Shown: positions 15,267 to 23,916 of the stretch, in pieces | Numbering within the stretch: the first letter of the stretch is position 1 | Layout of the letters: each line of letters starts with the position of its first letter | From: JARYGU01 sp033795365 | GTDB taxonomy: Bacteria > Pseudomonadota > Alphaproteobacteria > Rhizobiales > Rhizobiaceae | Assembly (NCBI GenBank): GCA_033795365.1 | Contig: JARYGU010000006.1 | Span: 124,001 to 188,000, forward strand | Length of the DNA stretch: 64,000 nt | Direction of reading: 5' to 3' | Made by a program: the position numbers and the translations under genes | Notes under the pieces: generated by a model | Seen by the model: only the letters and a program-made list of their open reading frames with translations | What the model was told of the DNA's origin: nothing | The model's database searches: none

Positions 15267-17663
15267 ATGAGGATGCACTCGGTGGAAAGCCGGTTCATCG
15301 CAATCGTCATCGGTGCGCTTCTCATATTCGTAGCCCCGCTTTTCGCGCTGTTTCTGATCGTCACTTCGGATCGCGTCGCGCGAGAGAGACTGTACAATAC
15401 CGAGGTGCTTCTCGAGGCCAATGTCCAGGCGCTTGGAAAACCCCTGTGGGATTTCGACCGCGACAGCATCCAGCAGATCGTGGATGCGCTGCAGGCCGAT
15501 ACACGTATCCGCTATGTCCGCATACGCGACACCGCGGATGTCATCGACATTCAGCAGCCGACGAGCGCGCCCATCCCCTCCCCGACGCAATCGGTGATGA
15601 CGGCGGATATCCTTCATCGGGCGCTGGACGGTATCCGCAAGGTCGGCACCGCGGAGATCTGGATCGAGAAGGACGGCATCTTCTCGCGTTTCACGAAGGA
15701 CGAGGTGACGATCTTCATCATCTTCTTCTTCGCCGTCGGCATACTCTTCACGTCCGCCATCATCGGCAACCGCATCACCGTCATACGGCCGCTGATGCGG
15801 CTGACGGCAGCGATAGAAGCGACCCGCCGGCTCGGCTCCCGCCACCATGTCGACTGGAGCTCGAACGACGAGATGGGCAACCTCGCTTTCAATTTCAACG
15901 AGATGCAAAGCAAGCTCGAGCGGGAGGAAATCGAGCTGAAACTGGCCCATGCGCGCGCTACGAACATCTATAATCTGACCCCGGCGATGCTGTTTTCGAT
16001 CGACCCGGAAAATCGCCTGACCGCGGTCAGCGACTATTGGCTGGTTGGAACTGGCTACAGCCGCGAGGAAGCCGTCGGCTGCGACTTCACCGATTTTGTG
16101 GATGAGGCCTGGCAGGATCTCTACCGCAGGCGCCGTGAGAATGCGTCGCAGGACGGCGGCATCTGCGAGGTGACAGTGCGCTTTCGCCGCAAGGACGGAT
16201 CGCTGATGGACGTCCTCATCCTGGAAACGGAAATGAAGGAAAGCGGCGAACGGCAGGCCCTCTCGCTTTCCGTCATGACGGACGTCACCGAGCTCAAGGA
16301 GGCGGAAAGCCGCAACCACAGGCAGGCGATCACCGATCATCTCACGGGGCTTTTGAACCGTCAGGGTTTCGAATCCGCGCTCGACGACATGATCGGCAGC
16401 GCCGCACGCAACGGCCAGAAGCTCGCCTGTCTCTTCATAGATCTCGACCGGTTCAAATGGATCAACGACAATCTCGGCCATGCGGCAGGCGACGAGGTGC
16501 TCTGCGAGGTCGCCGCCCGCCTGCGCAGGCAGCTCCGCTTCAACGACATGATATCGCGCCTCGGCGGCGATGAGTTCGCCGTCCTCGTCACGGCTGCCGA
16601 CGCGTGCGTGCTCGCCGTCGAAATCGGCGACCGGCTCTGCGAGAGCCTGAAGGAGCCGATCGCGATCAACGGAAGCGAACTCAACATCAGCGCCAGCATC
16701 GGCATCGCGATCTATCCGGACCACGCGAACTCTGCCGCCGATCTTCTGCAGAAGTCCGACATGGCGATGTATGCGCGCAAGCGTGGCGGCAAGAACGGTA
16801 CCCAGCTTTTCGACAGCAACATGGTCGACATCGCTCGCAGGCGGCTGGAGATCGAACAGTGCATCGACCAGGGCCTCCGCGAAGACTGGTTCGAAGCCTA
16901 CCTTCAGCCGATCGTCAACCTAGCGGATGGGCGCGTTTCCGGCTTCGAGGCGCTGATGCGGCTCAAGCATCCGATAAAGGGCGTCATGCCTCCTGCGGAG
17001 ATCATCGGCATAGCGGAGGAAAACGGCACCATCACGCGGATCGGCGATCGCATCCTTTCGAGATCGATTTCCCATCTCGCGCGGATTTCCGAGCTGGACG
17101 GCCTTTGCGACAGCTATCTCGCCGTCAACTTCTCGCCGCTCCAGTTCGAACCCGCTCTGCCCAACCGGCTTGCCGCACTTCTTCTCGAAAGCGGGATCAC
17201 GCCGGCGCGCATCGTCATCGAGATCACCGAAGCCGTGCTGATGCTCGACAACCCCATGGTCCGGCAGGTGCTCGATGCGCTCAGCGCGCTCGGCTGCCGC
17301 ATTGCGCTCGACGATTTCGGCACCGGCTATTCCTCGCTCAGCTATCTCAATCGCTTCCCCGTCGATATCGTCAAGGTGGATCAGTCCTTCACCCGGTCCC
17401 TCGGCAGCGATCAGCTCGACGTCAGCCGCAAGAGCCGGATGCTGATCGAAGGCATTCGCACCATATCGCATCAGATGGGTTGCGCCGTCATCGCGGAAGG
17501 AATCGAGACGGAGGAGCAATGGAAATTGCTGCACCGTATGGGGCTCGATTTCGGCCAGGGCTACCTTTTCAGCAAGCCGCTGCCGATCGAAGCGCTTCTG
17601 GAGAGATTGGGCGAAATCGCGCCGGCGGAATTGCCCGAGCGAAAGATCGCGCAGACGTCCTAG
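15267..17663 (+). CDS. Membrane-bound GGDEF-EAL c-di-GMP enzyme with PAS domain
   Basis: 798 residues. Order: membrane segment (about 10-32), a short periplasmic domain, second segment (about 146-168), HAMP, PAS (about 235-345), GGDEF (motif at about 432-436, SRLGGDEF) and EAL (about 560, FEALMRLKHP). The c-di-GMP inhibitory site RxxD (RFND) sits five residues before GGDEF. The EAL catalytic pieces NFSPLQF, IEITEAVLML, DDFGTGYSSLSYL and AEGIETEEQ are present, so both halves look catalytically able. The frame opens earlier at TTG 15198, but ATG 15267 has GAAGGGG upstream and precedes the first membrane segment. It lies between rplY and pth. Net direction of c-di-GMP turnover cannot be told. 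Confidence 0.94.
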   Translation: MRMHSVESRFIAIVIGALLIFVAPLFALFLIVTSDRVARERLYNTEVLLEANVQALGKPLWDFDRDSIQQIVDALQADTRIRYVRIRDTADVIDIQQPTSAPIPSPTQSVMTADILHRALDGIRKVGTAEIWIEKDGIFSRFTKDEVTIFIIFFFAVGILFTSAIIGNRITVIRPLMRLTAAIEATRRLGSRHHVDWSSNDEMGNLAFNFNEMQSKLEREEIELKLAHARATNIYNLTPAMLFSIDPENRLTAVSDYWLVGTGYSREEAVGCDFTDFVDEAWQDLYRRRRENASQDGGICEVTVRFRRKDGSLMDVLILETEMKESGERQALSLSVMTDVTELKEAESRNHRQAITDHLTGLLNRQGFESALDDMIGSAARNGQKLACLFIDLDRFKWINDNLGHAAGDEVLCEVAARLRRQLRFNDMISRLGGDEFAVLVTAADACVLAVEIGDRLCESLKEPIAINGSELNISASIGIAIYPDHANSAADLLQKSDMAMYARKRGGKNGTQLFDSNMVDIARRRLEIEQCIDQGLREDWFEAYLQPIVNLADGRVSGFEALMRLKHPIKGVMPPAEIIGIAEENGTITRIGDRILSRSISHLARISELDGLCDSYLAVNFSPLQFEPALPNRLAALLLESGITPARIVIEITEAVLMLDNPMVRQVLDALSALGCRIALDDFGTGYSSLSYLNRFPVDIVKVDQSFTRSLGSDQLDVSRKSRMLIEGIRTISHQMGCAVIAEGIETEEQWKLLHRMGLDFGQGYLFSKPLPIEALLERLGEIAPAELPERKIAQTS

Positions 17664-17750
17664 GCACTAGAACCGCTGAAAACGGTTGACAGCGGCCTCG
17701 TTTCGCTGTCGGAAACGGGAACACATCGACAGCTGGCAGCGGACGTCATC

Positions 17751-18461
17751 ATGCTGATCATCGCCGGCCTCGGCAATCCGGGGCAGAAATATGCGGGGAA
17801 CCGCCACAATATCGGCTTTATGGCCGTCGACGCCATTCATCGCAAGCATCCCTTCTCTCCCTGGTCGAAGAAGTTCCGGAGCGAGATTTCCGAAGGTGAA
17901 CTGGCGGGCGAGAAGGTCTTGCTGGTCAAGCCCCAGACCTTCATGAATCTCTCCGGCGAGGCTGTCGGCGAAGCGATGCGCTTCTATAAGCTCGGCCCCG
18001 GCGATCTCGTCGCGATCTATGACGAACTCGACCTGCCGGCCGGCAAGGCGCGCATCAAGACCGGCGGCGGCCACGGAGGCCACAATGGCATCAAGTCTCT
18101 CGACGCCCATTGCGGCAAGGATTATCGCAGGCTGAGGCTCGGCATCGGCCACCCGGGAGCGAAGGAGCTGGTGACGAATCACGTTCTCGGCGATTTCGCC
18201 AAGGCGGATCGATCCTGGCTCGAGCCGCTTCTGGACGAGATCGCGCTCAACATCGACATGCTGGTTCGCGGCGAGGAATCGCAGTTCATGAACAAGCTCG
18301 CCTTGGCGACTGGCAGCGACACGGAGCCGAAATCCGGGAAGAAATCTGCCGCAGCGCAGTCCCACATCCGCCAGGCGCGAAACCACGCCCAGCCGGCGAA
18401 GCTGCCTTCGTCCGGCCCGATGGCGGAGATGCTGAAGAAGATGTTCGGGAAGAAAGACTAG
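17751..18461 (+). CDS. pth: Peptidyl-tRNA hydrolase
   Basis: Recycles peptidyl-tRNA dropped from stalled ribosomes. 236 residues: the catalytic core (1-190) has GLGNPGQKYAGNRHNIGFMAVD with the active-site His, KPQTFMNLSGEAV, YDELDLPAGKARIKTGGGHGGHNGIKSL and RLRLGIGHPG. The final 45 residues are a basic, Lys/Ser/Ala-rich tail ending MLKKMFGKKD, an extension seen in rhizobial Pth as far as I recall. Next gene ychF is on the same strand, with clpS inserted on the other strand between them. Confidence 0.96.
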   Translation: MLIIAGLGNPGQKYAGNRHNIGFMAVDAIHRKHPFSPWSKKFRSEISEGELAGEKVLLVKPQTFMNLSGEAVGEAMRFYKLGPGDLVAIYDELDLPAGKARIKTGGGHGGHNGIKSLDAHCGKDYRRLRLGIGHPGAKELVTNHVLGDFAKADRSWLEPLLDEIALNIDMLVRGEESQFMNKLALATGSDTEPKSGKKSAAAQSHIRQARNHAQPAKLPSSGPMAEMLKKMFGKKD

Positions 18462-18510
18462 GACAAAGGGAACCGCTTTTGGCCCGAAAGCCGAACATCC
18501 GGACAGATCG

Positions 18511-18822
18511 CTATTCCTCCGGTTCGGTCGCGAACATCAGCGGATAGCCCACATCCTTGGCGAGATCCGTCGCCTCCTTCGCCTTGGTCTCGGCAATGTC
18601 CTTGGCGCAGATGACGACGACGCAGGAGCCGAGCTTGTGCGCGGTCATCATGACGCGGTAGCCGGCTTCTTCCGTCATTCGAAAGACCGCCTTCAGGACG
18701 AGCACGACGAATTCGCGCGGCGTATAGTCGTCGTTGAAGAGAATGACCTTGTAAAGCTTCGGTCGCGCGAGCTTCGGCTTGGTTTTCGTCTTCGGTTTCA
18801 GGGCTGTGTCGTTATCGCTCAT
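18511..18822 (-). CDS. clpS: ATP-dependent Clp protease adaptor ClpS
   Basis: 103-residue N-recognin that hands substrates with bulky N-terminal residues to ClpAP. After a Lys/Thr-rich flexible N-terminus (to about 22) come LYKVILFNDDYTPREFVVLVLKAVF, the ClpA-contact region, and the substrate pocket helix with MMTAHKLGSCVVVICAKDIAETKA. A longer open frame continues upstream antisense to ychF, but ATG 18822 gives the family length. It is convergent with pth. Rhizobia often have two clpS copies; only one is in view. Confidence 0.95.
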   Translation of the reverse strand: MSDNDTALKPKTKTKPKLARPKLYKVILFNDDYTPREFVVLVLKAVFRMTEEAGYRVMMTAHKLGSCVVVICAKDIAETKAKEATDLAKDVGYPLMFATEPEE

Positions 18823-19032
18823 CGGAAGTCCAACCGTCGATAACCGGGTGCGCCGAGGCGCCTGATCGTCGCATATATTGCACCGCAATCGCCAGATGTT
18901 CAACCCGCCAGGGACGCAACGCGCTGCGGGAAGCTCGACGGCCGGGAGAATTGCCGCGATCGTCTCTTGACCCGTCCGCGCCCTTCCCCCATAGCGAGGA
19001 CAAAGTTTTTCAGAGATACGGGACCAGGTTCC

Positions 19033-20136
19033 ATGGGTTTCAAATGCGGTATCGTCGGGCTGCCGAATGTGGGCAAGTCCACTCTCTTCAATGCGCTCAC
19101 CAAGACGGCTGCGGCGCAGGCTGCGAACTATCCTTTCTGCACGATCGAACCGAACACGGGTGAAGTGGCCGTTCCCGACCCGCGCATGAAGGCGCTCGCC
19201 GACATCGCGAAATCGAAGGAAATCATCCCGACGCGCATCTCCTTCGTCGATATCGCCGGCCTCGTGCGCGGCGCGTCCAAAGGCGAAGGGCTCGGCAACC
19301 AGTTCCTCGCCAACATCCGTGAGGTCGATGCCGTGGTGCATGTGCTGCGCTGCTTCGAGGACGACGACATCACCCATGTCGAAGGGCGTATCAACCCCGT
19401 GGCCGATGCCGAGACGATCGAGACGGAACTGATGCTGGCCGATCTCGAAAGCCTGGAACGACGTACGGAGCAGACGCGCAAGCGCGCCACCGGCAAGGAT
19501 AAGGAGTCCATGGCGATGCTGCCCGTGATGGAAGCATCGCTGGAGCTTCTTCGGGAAGGCAAGCCGGTCAGAACCCTGCTCGCCAAGCTGGACAGCGAAG
19601 AACTGAAAGTCCTTAAGGGACTCAATCTCCTGACCGCCCATCCGGTTCTTTATGTCTGCAACGTCGCGGAAGCCGATGCCGCGACCGGCAACGAGCATAC
19701 CCGTGCCGTCGCCGGAATGGCGAAGACGCAAGGTGCGGAAACCGTCATCATCTCCGCAGCGATCGAGTCCGAAGTCGCACAACTCCCGGAAGACGAGGCG
19801 AAGGAATTCCTGTCCGCGCTCGGTCTGGAGGAAGCAGGCCTCGACCGGCTGATCCGCGCCGGCTACAAGCTGCTCCACCTCATCACCTATTTCACCGTCG
19901 GGCCGAAGGAGACGCGCGCCTGGACGATCGAGCGCGGCACCAAGGCACCGGCGGCAGCCGGCGTCATCCACTCGGATTTCGAGCGTGGCTTCATCCGCGC
20001 CAACACGATCGCCTACGACGACTATATCGCCTATGGCGGCGAGACCGGCGCCAAGGAGGCCGGCAAGGCGCGTGACGAAGGAAAGGAATATGTCGTCCAG
20101 GACGGCGACGTCATCCACTTCCGCTTCAACACCTGA
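19033..20136 (+). CDS. ychF: Redox-regulated ATPase YchF (OLA1 family)
   Basis: 367-residue TRAFAC-class P-loop protein. G1 is GLPNVGKS, G2/G3 region FVDIAGLVRGASKGEGLGN, and G4 is NVAEAD instead of NKxD, the feature that makes this family prefer ATP over GTP. A helical domain occupies about 130-200, and the C-terminal TGS domain ends in KEYVVQDGDVIHFRFNT. It binds ribosomes and affects catalase and stress responses in other bacteria. ATG 19033 is chosen because the family begins MGFKCGIVGLPN; the frame is open further upstream. Linked to pth, as usual. Confidence 0.97.
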   Translation: MGFKCGIVGLPNVGKSTLFNALTKTAAAQAANYPFCTIEPNTGEVAVPDPRMKALADIAKSKEIIPTRISFVDIAGLVRGASKGEGLGNQFLANIREVDAVVHVLRCFEDDDITHVEGRINPVADAETIETELMLADLESLERRTEQTRKRATGKDKESMAMLPVMEASLELLREGKPVRTLLAKLDSEELKVLKGLNLLTAHPVLYVCNVAEADAATGNEHTRAVAGMAKTQGAETVIISAAIESEVAQLPEDEAKEFLSALGLEEAGLDRLIRAGYKLLHLITYFTVGPKETRAWTIERGTKAPAAAGVIHSDFERGFIRANTIAYDDYIAYGGETGAKEAGKARDEGKEYVVQDGDVIHFRFNT

Positions 20137-20152
20137 GACGCCGGCGAAAGCC

Positions 20153-20172
20153 GCGCATCATTCATGATGCGC
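20153..20172. terminator. Hairpin between convergent ychF and membrane-protein genes
   Basis: Perfect 8-base stem GCGCATCA / TGATGCGC with loop TTCA, 16 bases after the ychF stop and 16 bases past the end of the opposite gene. No clear U-tract on either strand, so termination or 3'-end protection is possible but not proven. Confidence 0.4.
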
Positions 20173-20188
20173 AAAGGGCGCTGCGATG

Positions 20189-21292
20189 CTAGTGAACCGC
20201 GTGCAGCCGCCGGGCAATCCCGGCCGGCAGTTGCTGCACCACTTTGCGCCTGAGAGCCTGCCAGAATATGCCGACGAGAAGCACGACCACGCCGACCGTC
20301 AGGATCGTGGCGAAGGCATAGCTCGTCGGCACGGTCTGGCTGCGCGAAACGAGCGTCCAGATCGCCAAACCCAGAGAAAGAAGACCCGACGTGACGAAGG
20401 CACGCCGGTCGATCACCAGCCCGACCAGCATGAAGAGAGCCACGACCGCAATGACGGCGGCAGCACGCCCATAAGCGGCATCGCCGGACCACCAGTTTCC
20501 CGCAAGCCGGTCGAGGAAGACAAAGCTCAGCATCGCATAGAGCAATGCCGGCGCGGCGCCGAGATGAAGCCAGAAGGCGACATCGGACCGGCGCGTCCGG
20601 CGCTGCGGATCGGAAAGATCGTAGCGCATGGCGACGGCGAAGAGGCTTAGGGCCGCAACCAGGAAGATCGAGGCGGACAGGAGCCTGTAATCCAGAATGA
20701 AATTGGCCGATTCGACCGTCTTGCCGAGCAGCAGGAAGACAAGGACCAGGGCAAGGACGAAGACCGACAGCACAAGCAGCGACAGCGCGACCGGCACCCT
20801 GTAGCGCCAGTAGAAAAGGCCGAGAAGCGGCGGCAGCAGAAGGAGGATCATCGCGGCACGGTCGAGCGGCTGCCAATCCGAAACACCGTCGTAGTTGCCG
20901 ATGAACAGGAGCCCGATCATGAGCGCCCCATGCGCGAGCGCGATGGTCAACGCGAAGGCCGGCAGGGCCAGACGCTGGCGCCGAACGAGTATCTCCGAGA
21001 GAACGACGATCGCGGGAAGCACGGCAAAAACGCTGCCGATTCCCCAAAGGCCGACAAGCGCGATGACGACGCCGATGGTGATCAGGATATCGTGAAAGCC
21101 GCGCACGAAACGCGGTGCTTCGGTGTCCGCGGGATCGAGCGGCGCATCCAGAACAGTAGCCTCGCTTCCGAGCTCTTCGCCGGCGCCCGACGATATCCCC
21201 CGTGCCGACAGGTAGCTCTCCAGCTGCCGCCCCTGCTCCGCGGAGATCAGGCCGTCGTCGACGGCGCCTGCAAGTACCTTCTTCAACCCCAT
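20189..21292 (-). CDS. Polytopic membrane protein, DUF2157-like
   Basis: 367 residues. A short cytoplasmic N-terminus with a helix MGLKKVLAGAVDDGLISAEQGRQLESYL resembles the start of DUF2157-type proteins, followed by a linker and about ten hydrophobic segments between residues 70 and 350. No transporter or enzyme motif is visible; a few polar residues (NYDG, WWSGD) sit in loops. It is transcribed away from the MaoC genes, with about 103 bases between the starts. Function unknown; the family call is tentative. Confidence 0.75.
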   Translation of the reverse strand: MGLKKVLAGAVDDGLISAEQGRQLESYLSARGISSGAGEELGSEATVLDAPLDPADTEAPRFVRGFHDILITIGVVIALVGLWGIGSVFAVLPAIVVLSEILVRRQRLALPAFALTIALAHGALMIGLLFIGNYDGVSDWQPLDRAAMILLLLPPLLGLFYWRYRVPVALSLLVLSVFVLALVLVFLLLGKTVESANFILDYRLLSASIFLVAALSLFAVAMRYDLSDPQRRTRRSDVAFWLHLGAAPALLYAMLSFVFLDRLAGNWWSGDAAYGRAAAVIAVVALFMLVGLVIDRRAFVTSGLLSLGLAIWTLVSRSQTVPTSYAFATILTVGVVVLLVGIFWQALRRKVVQQLPAGIARRLHAVH

Positions 21293-21395
21293 CCCTCAGC
21301 TCCGCCCTTCTCAAAGATACAGGAAGCATTCGAATTTCCGGGGTCACGTTCCCGGCTCATTCTGCTATGCATAGCGAACCACCGGAGAGTAATCG

Positions 21396-21863
21396 ATGCT
21401 TTTCTTTGAGGATTTTTTCCCCGGACGGCGCTTCGATTTTGCGCCGCGACACATAACTGCCGAAGAGATCGTCGCTTTCGCCGGCGAGTTCGACCCCCAA
21501 CCGATGCATCTTGACGAGAAGGCCGGAAAGGAGAGCATTCTCGGCGGCCTTGCCGCGTCCGGATGGCATACGAGCGCAATCATGATGCGCATGCTATGCG
21601 ACGCTTATATCGGCCAGTCCGCATCGGAAGGCTCACCCGGCGTCGACCGGATGGAATGGAGGAGACCGGTCCTTGCTGGCGATAGGCTTTCCGGTCACTG
21701 CACCGTCGTCGAGGCGCGAACATCCCGCTCCCGTCCCGACATGGGCATTCTCAACCTGCGGGCCGAGGTCTTCAATCAGCGTGAGGAGACCGTGGCGATC
21801 TGTGATTACGCGAACATGATCCGCCTCAAAGATGCAAGGAGAACCGCCGATGCGAATGGCTGA
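21396..21863 (+). CDS. MaoC-family (hot-dog) dehydratase, first of pair
   Basis: 155-residue single hot-dog domain. The R-hydratase motif is seen as EIVAFAGEFDPQPMHLDEKAG, with the catalytic Asp and His spaced D-x-Q-P-x-H, then GGLAASGWHTSAIMMRML. Members hydrate trans-2-enoyl-CoA or enoyl thioesters. The stop overlaps the start of a second MaoC gene by 14 bases, so both are one operon and may form a heterodimer in which two single domains replace one double hot-dog protein. No acyl-CoA gene is nearby. Substrate unknown. Confidence 0.9.
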   Translation: MLFFEDFFPGRRFDFAPRHITAEEIVAFAGEFDPQPMHLDEKAGKESILGGLAASGWHTSAIMMRMLCDAYIGQSASEGSPGVDRMEWRRPVLAGDRLSGHCTVVEARTSRSRPDMGILNLRAEVFNQREETVAICDYANMIRLKDARRTADANG

Positions 21864-22317
21864 ACTCTATGCGACGAATGAGAAGACCGTCATCGGCAGT
21901 CTGCTTTTCACTGCAGACGACATCATTCGCTATGCGAAGAATTTCGATCCGCAACCCTTTCACCTTGATGCGGACACCGCAAAGAACACCCTGTTCGGCG
22001 GCCTCTGTGCGTCCGGCTGGCATACCTGCGCCGGCTGGATGAAATGTTTCGTCGCCTTCTGGGAACGGGAATATGCACGCCTCCTGAGAGAAGGGATAAC
22101 ACCGCCGAAGCTCGGCCCGTCCCCCGGCTTCAGCAATCTGCGCTGGCTGAAGCCCGTCTTCGCCGGAGACACGATCACCTATTCGGTTGCGCTGCTTTCC
22201 TCGCGGACGCTCGCCTCCCGTCAGGAACGCCTGCTCAACACCATTCTATGCTCCGGAGAAAACCAGAACGGCGAACCGGTTATTCGCTTCGAAAGCACCG
22301 TCATAGAATTCGTCTGA
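21850..22317 (+). CDS. MaoC-family (hot-dog) dehydratase, second of pair
   Basis: 155 residues from ATG 21850, which has AAGGAG eight bases upstream; an ATG at 21832 in the same frame would sit before that site. The hydratase motif is IIRYAKNFDPQPFHLDADTA, followed by GGLCASGWHTCAGWMKC, closely parallel to the first MaoC gene. The Asp and His pair is kept, so both copies could be active. The start lies inside the 3' end of the first gene, implying coupled translation. The two proteins share the hot-dog core but differ in loops, so the duplication is old. Confidence 0.9.
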   Translation: MRMAELYATNEKTVIGSLLFTADDIIRYAKNFDPQPFHLDADTAKNTLFGGLCASGWHTCAGWMKCFVAFWEREYARLLREGITPPKLGPSPGFSNLRWLKPVFAGDTITYSVALLSSRTLASRQERLLNTILCSGENQNGEPVIRFESTVIEFV

Positions 22318-22335
22318 GATGGTCGGGAAAGGGCT

Positions 22336-22878
22336 TCAGTGCCCCTCGAAGGCGACGAGCGTTCGCACCTCGACGCCCAGCGCTTCCAGTTTGGCCCGGC
22401 CCCCAAGCTCCGGCAGGTCGATGACGAAGCAGGCGGCGACGATGTCGGCGCCCATCTGCCGCAGCAGCTTGACCGCGGCCTCGGCCGTGCCGCCGGTTGC
22501 GATCAGGTCGTCGACGAGGATCACCTTCTCGCCCGCGCGCACGGCATCCTTATGCATCTCCATCTCGTCGACGCCGTATTCCAGGCTGTAGGCGATGCGG
22601 ACTGTCTCATGCGGCAGCTTGCCCTTCTTGCGGATCGGCACGAAGCCGGTCGAGAGCTGGTGCGCCATCGCTCCGCCGAGGATGAAGCCGCGCGCCTCTA
22701 TGCCCGCGACCTTGGCGACGCCGTTGCCGGCATAGGGATGCACCAACTCGTCCACAGCGCGCCGGAACGCACGCGGATTACCGAGAAGCGTCGTGATGTC
22801 GCGAAACATGATGCCGGGCCTTGGATAGTCCGGAATGTTGCGGATCGCAGCGATCAGTTCGTTTTCGAGTGTGGGCAT
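22336..22878 (-). CDS. apt: Adenine phosphoribosyltransferase
   Basis: Salvages adenine with PRPP to AMP, using the product of prs (11048). 180 residues, usual length, from ATG 22878 (MPTLENELIAAIRNIPDYPR). Key motifs: GIMFRDITTLLG, GIEARGFILGGAMA, the flexible loop IRKKGKLPHETVRIAYSLEYG and the PRPP site VILVDDLIATGGTAEAAVKLL. It lies downstream of petC on the same strand but is separated by a clear terminator at 22956-22981, so it has its own promoter in the 100-base gap or relies on read-through. Confidence 0.96.
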   Translation of the reverse strand: MPTLENELIAAIRNIPDYPRPGIMFRDITTLLGNPRAFRRAVDELVHPYAGNGVAKVAGIEARGFILGGAMAHQLSTGFVPIRKKGKLPHETVRIAYSLEYGVDEMEMHKDAVRAGEKVILVDDLIATGGTAEAAVKLLRQMGADIVAACFVIDLPELGGRAKLEALGVEVRTLVAFEGH

Positions 22879-22955
22879 CGAGTGCTTCCCGGATTGTTGG
22901 CAGAAGGCAGAAAAGGAGGATCGAAGGGCTAATGCAAGAGGAAATCGCAGCCCAA

Positions 22956-22981
22956 CAAAAAAGGCGGCCCGAAGCCGCCTT
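22956..22981 (-). terminator. Rho-independent terminator of petABC
   Basis: On the minus strand GGCGGC-TTCGG-GCCGCC is followed by TTTTTTG, 22 bases after the petC stop codon. Confidence 0.88.
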
Positions 22982-23002
22982 CTTGGTGCCGGGAGCAATC
23001 CC

Positions 23003-23887
23003 TCAGTGTTCCTTGCTGGCGTAGACGGACTTCTTCGTCAGGTAGATGAGGCCTGTGAAGATCACGAGGAACACCATGACCATGAAGCCCGTGCGCTTGC
23101 GCTCTTCGAGATGCGGCTCGGCCGCCCACATCAGGAACGCCGAAACGTCGTGGGCATACTGGTCCAGCGTCTCGGGCGAGCCGTCGTCATAGGTCACCTG
23201 GCCGTCGGAGAGCGGCGGCGCCATGGCGAGTGCTGCCGCATTGGCGAAATACGGGTTGTAGTGCGTTCCGGCTGCGACCTCCACACCGGCCGGCGGATCC
23301 TGATATCCGGTCAGCAGCGAGTAGATATAGTCCGGTCCGCCTTCCTGATACTGGGTGAAGATGTCGAAGACGAACTGCGGGAAACCGCGGGTGATGCCGC
23401 GCGCCTTGGCGATCAGCGAGAAATCCGGCGGTGCCGCCCCGTTGTTGGACGCTGCGGCGGCTTCCTGGTTGGGGAACGGTGACGGGAAGTGGTCGGATGC
23501 GATCGCCGTGCGGGTGAACATCTCGCCGTCGGCATTCGGACCGTCCTCGACCTCATAATTCGCAGCGAAGGTCTTCACCTGCGCTTCCGAATAGCCAAGC
23601 CCTTCCAGCGTACGGAAGGAGACGAGGCTCATCGAATGACAGGCGGCACAGACTTCGGTGTAGACCTTCAGGCCGCGCTGGAGCTGGCCCTTGTCGTATT
23701 TCCCGAAGGGACCCGCGAAGGACCAGTCCTGCTCCTTCGGATGATGGATCGGGTAGTGCGGAGTGGCGGCCTCGTGTTCGGCTTCCCCTCCTGCGGCGGG
23801 TTGCTCACCCTCCTGCGCGGTGGCCACGGAAAAGCCGAGCCCGGCGACGACTGCGAGCGACAGAATGCTTGCAAGAAGCTTTTTCAT
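23003..23887 (-). CDS. petC: Cytochrome c1 of the bc1 complex
   Basis: Heme-c subunit of ubiquinol-cytochrome c reductase, passing electrons from the Rieske protein to cytochrome c. 294 residues with an Sec signal peptide (MKKLLASILSLAVVAGLGFSVATA), the heme site VCAACHSMS, the distal Met region AMAPPLSDGQVTYDDGSPET, and one C-terminal membrane anchor (TGFMVMVFLVIFTGLIYLT). An acidic linker follows the signal peptide. It is a stand-alone c1 of normal length, unlike the cytochrome b/c1 fusion of Bradyrhizobium fbcH. Last gene of petABC, 29 bases after petB. Confidence 0.96.
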   Translation of the reverse strand: MKKLLASILSLAVVAGLGFSVATAQEGEQPAAGGEAEHEAATPHYPIHHPKEQDWSFAGPFGKYDKGQLQRGLKVYTEVCAACHSMSLVSFRTLEGLGYSEAQVKTFAANYEVEDGPNADGEMFTRTAIASDHFPSPFPNQEAAAASNNGAAPPDFSLIAKARGITRGFPQFVFDIFTQYQEGGPDYIYSLLTGYQDPPAGVEVAAGTHYNPYFANAAALAMAPPLSDGQVTYDDGSPETLDQYAHDVSAFLMWAAEPHLEERKRTGFMVMVFLVIFTGLIYLTKKSVYASKEH

Positions 23888-23916
23888 TTTTTCGGTTACC
23901 TTTCGTCGCGTCGCAA

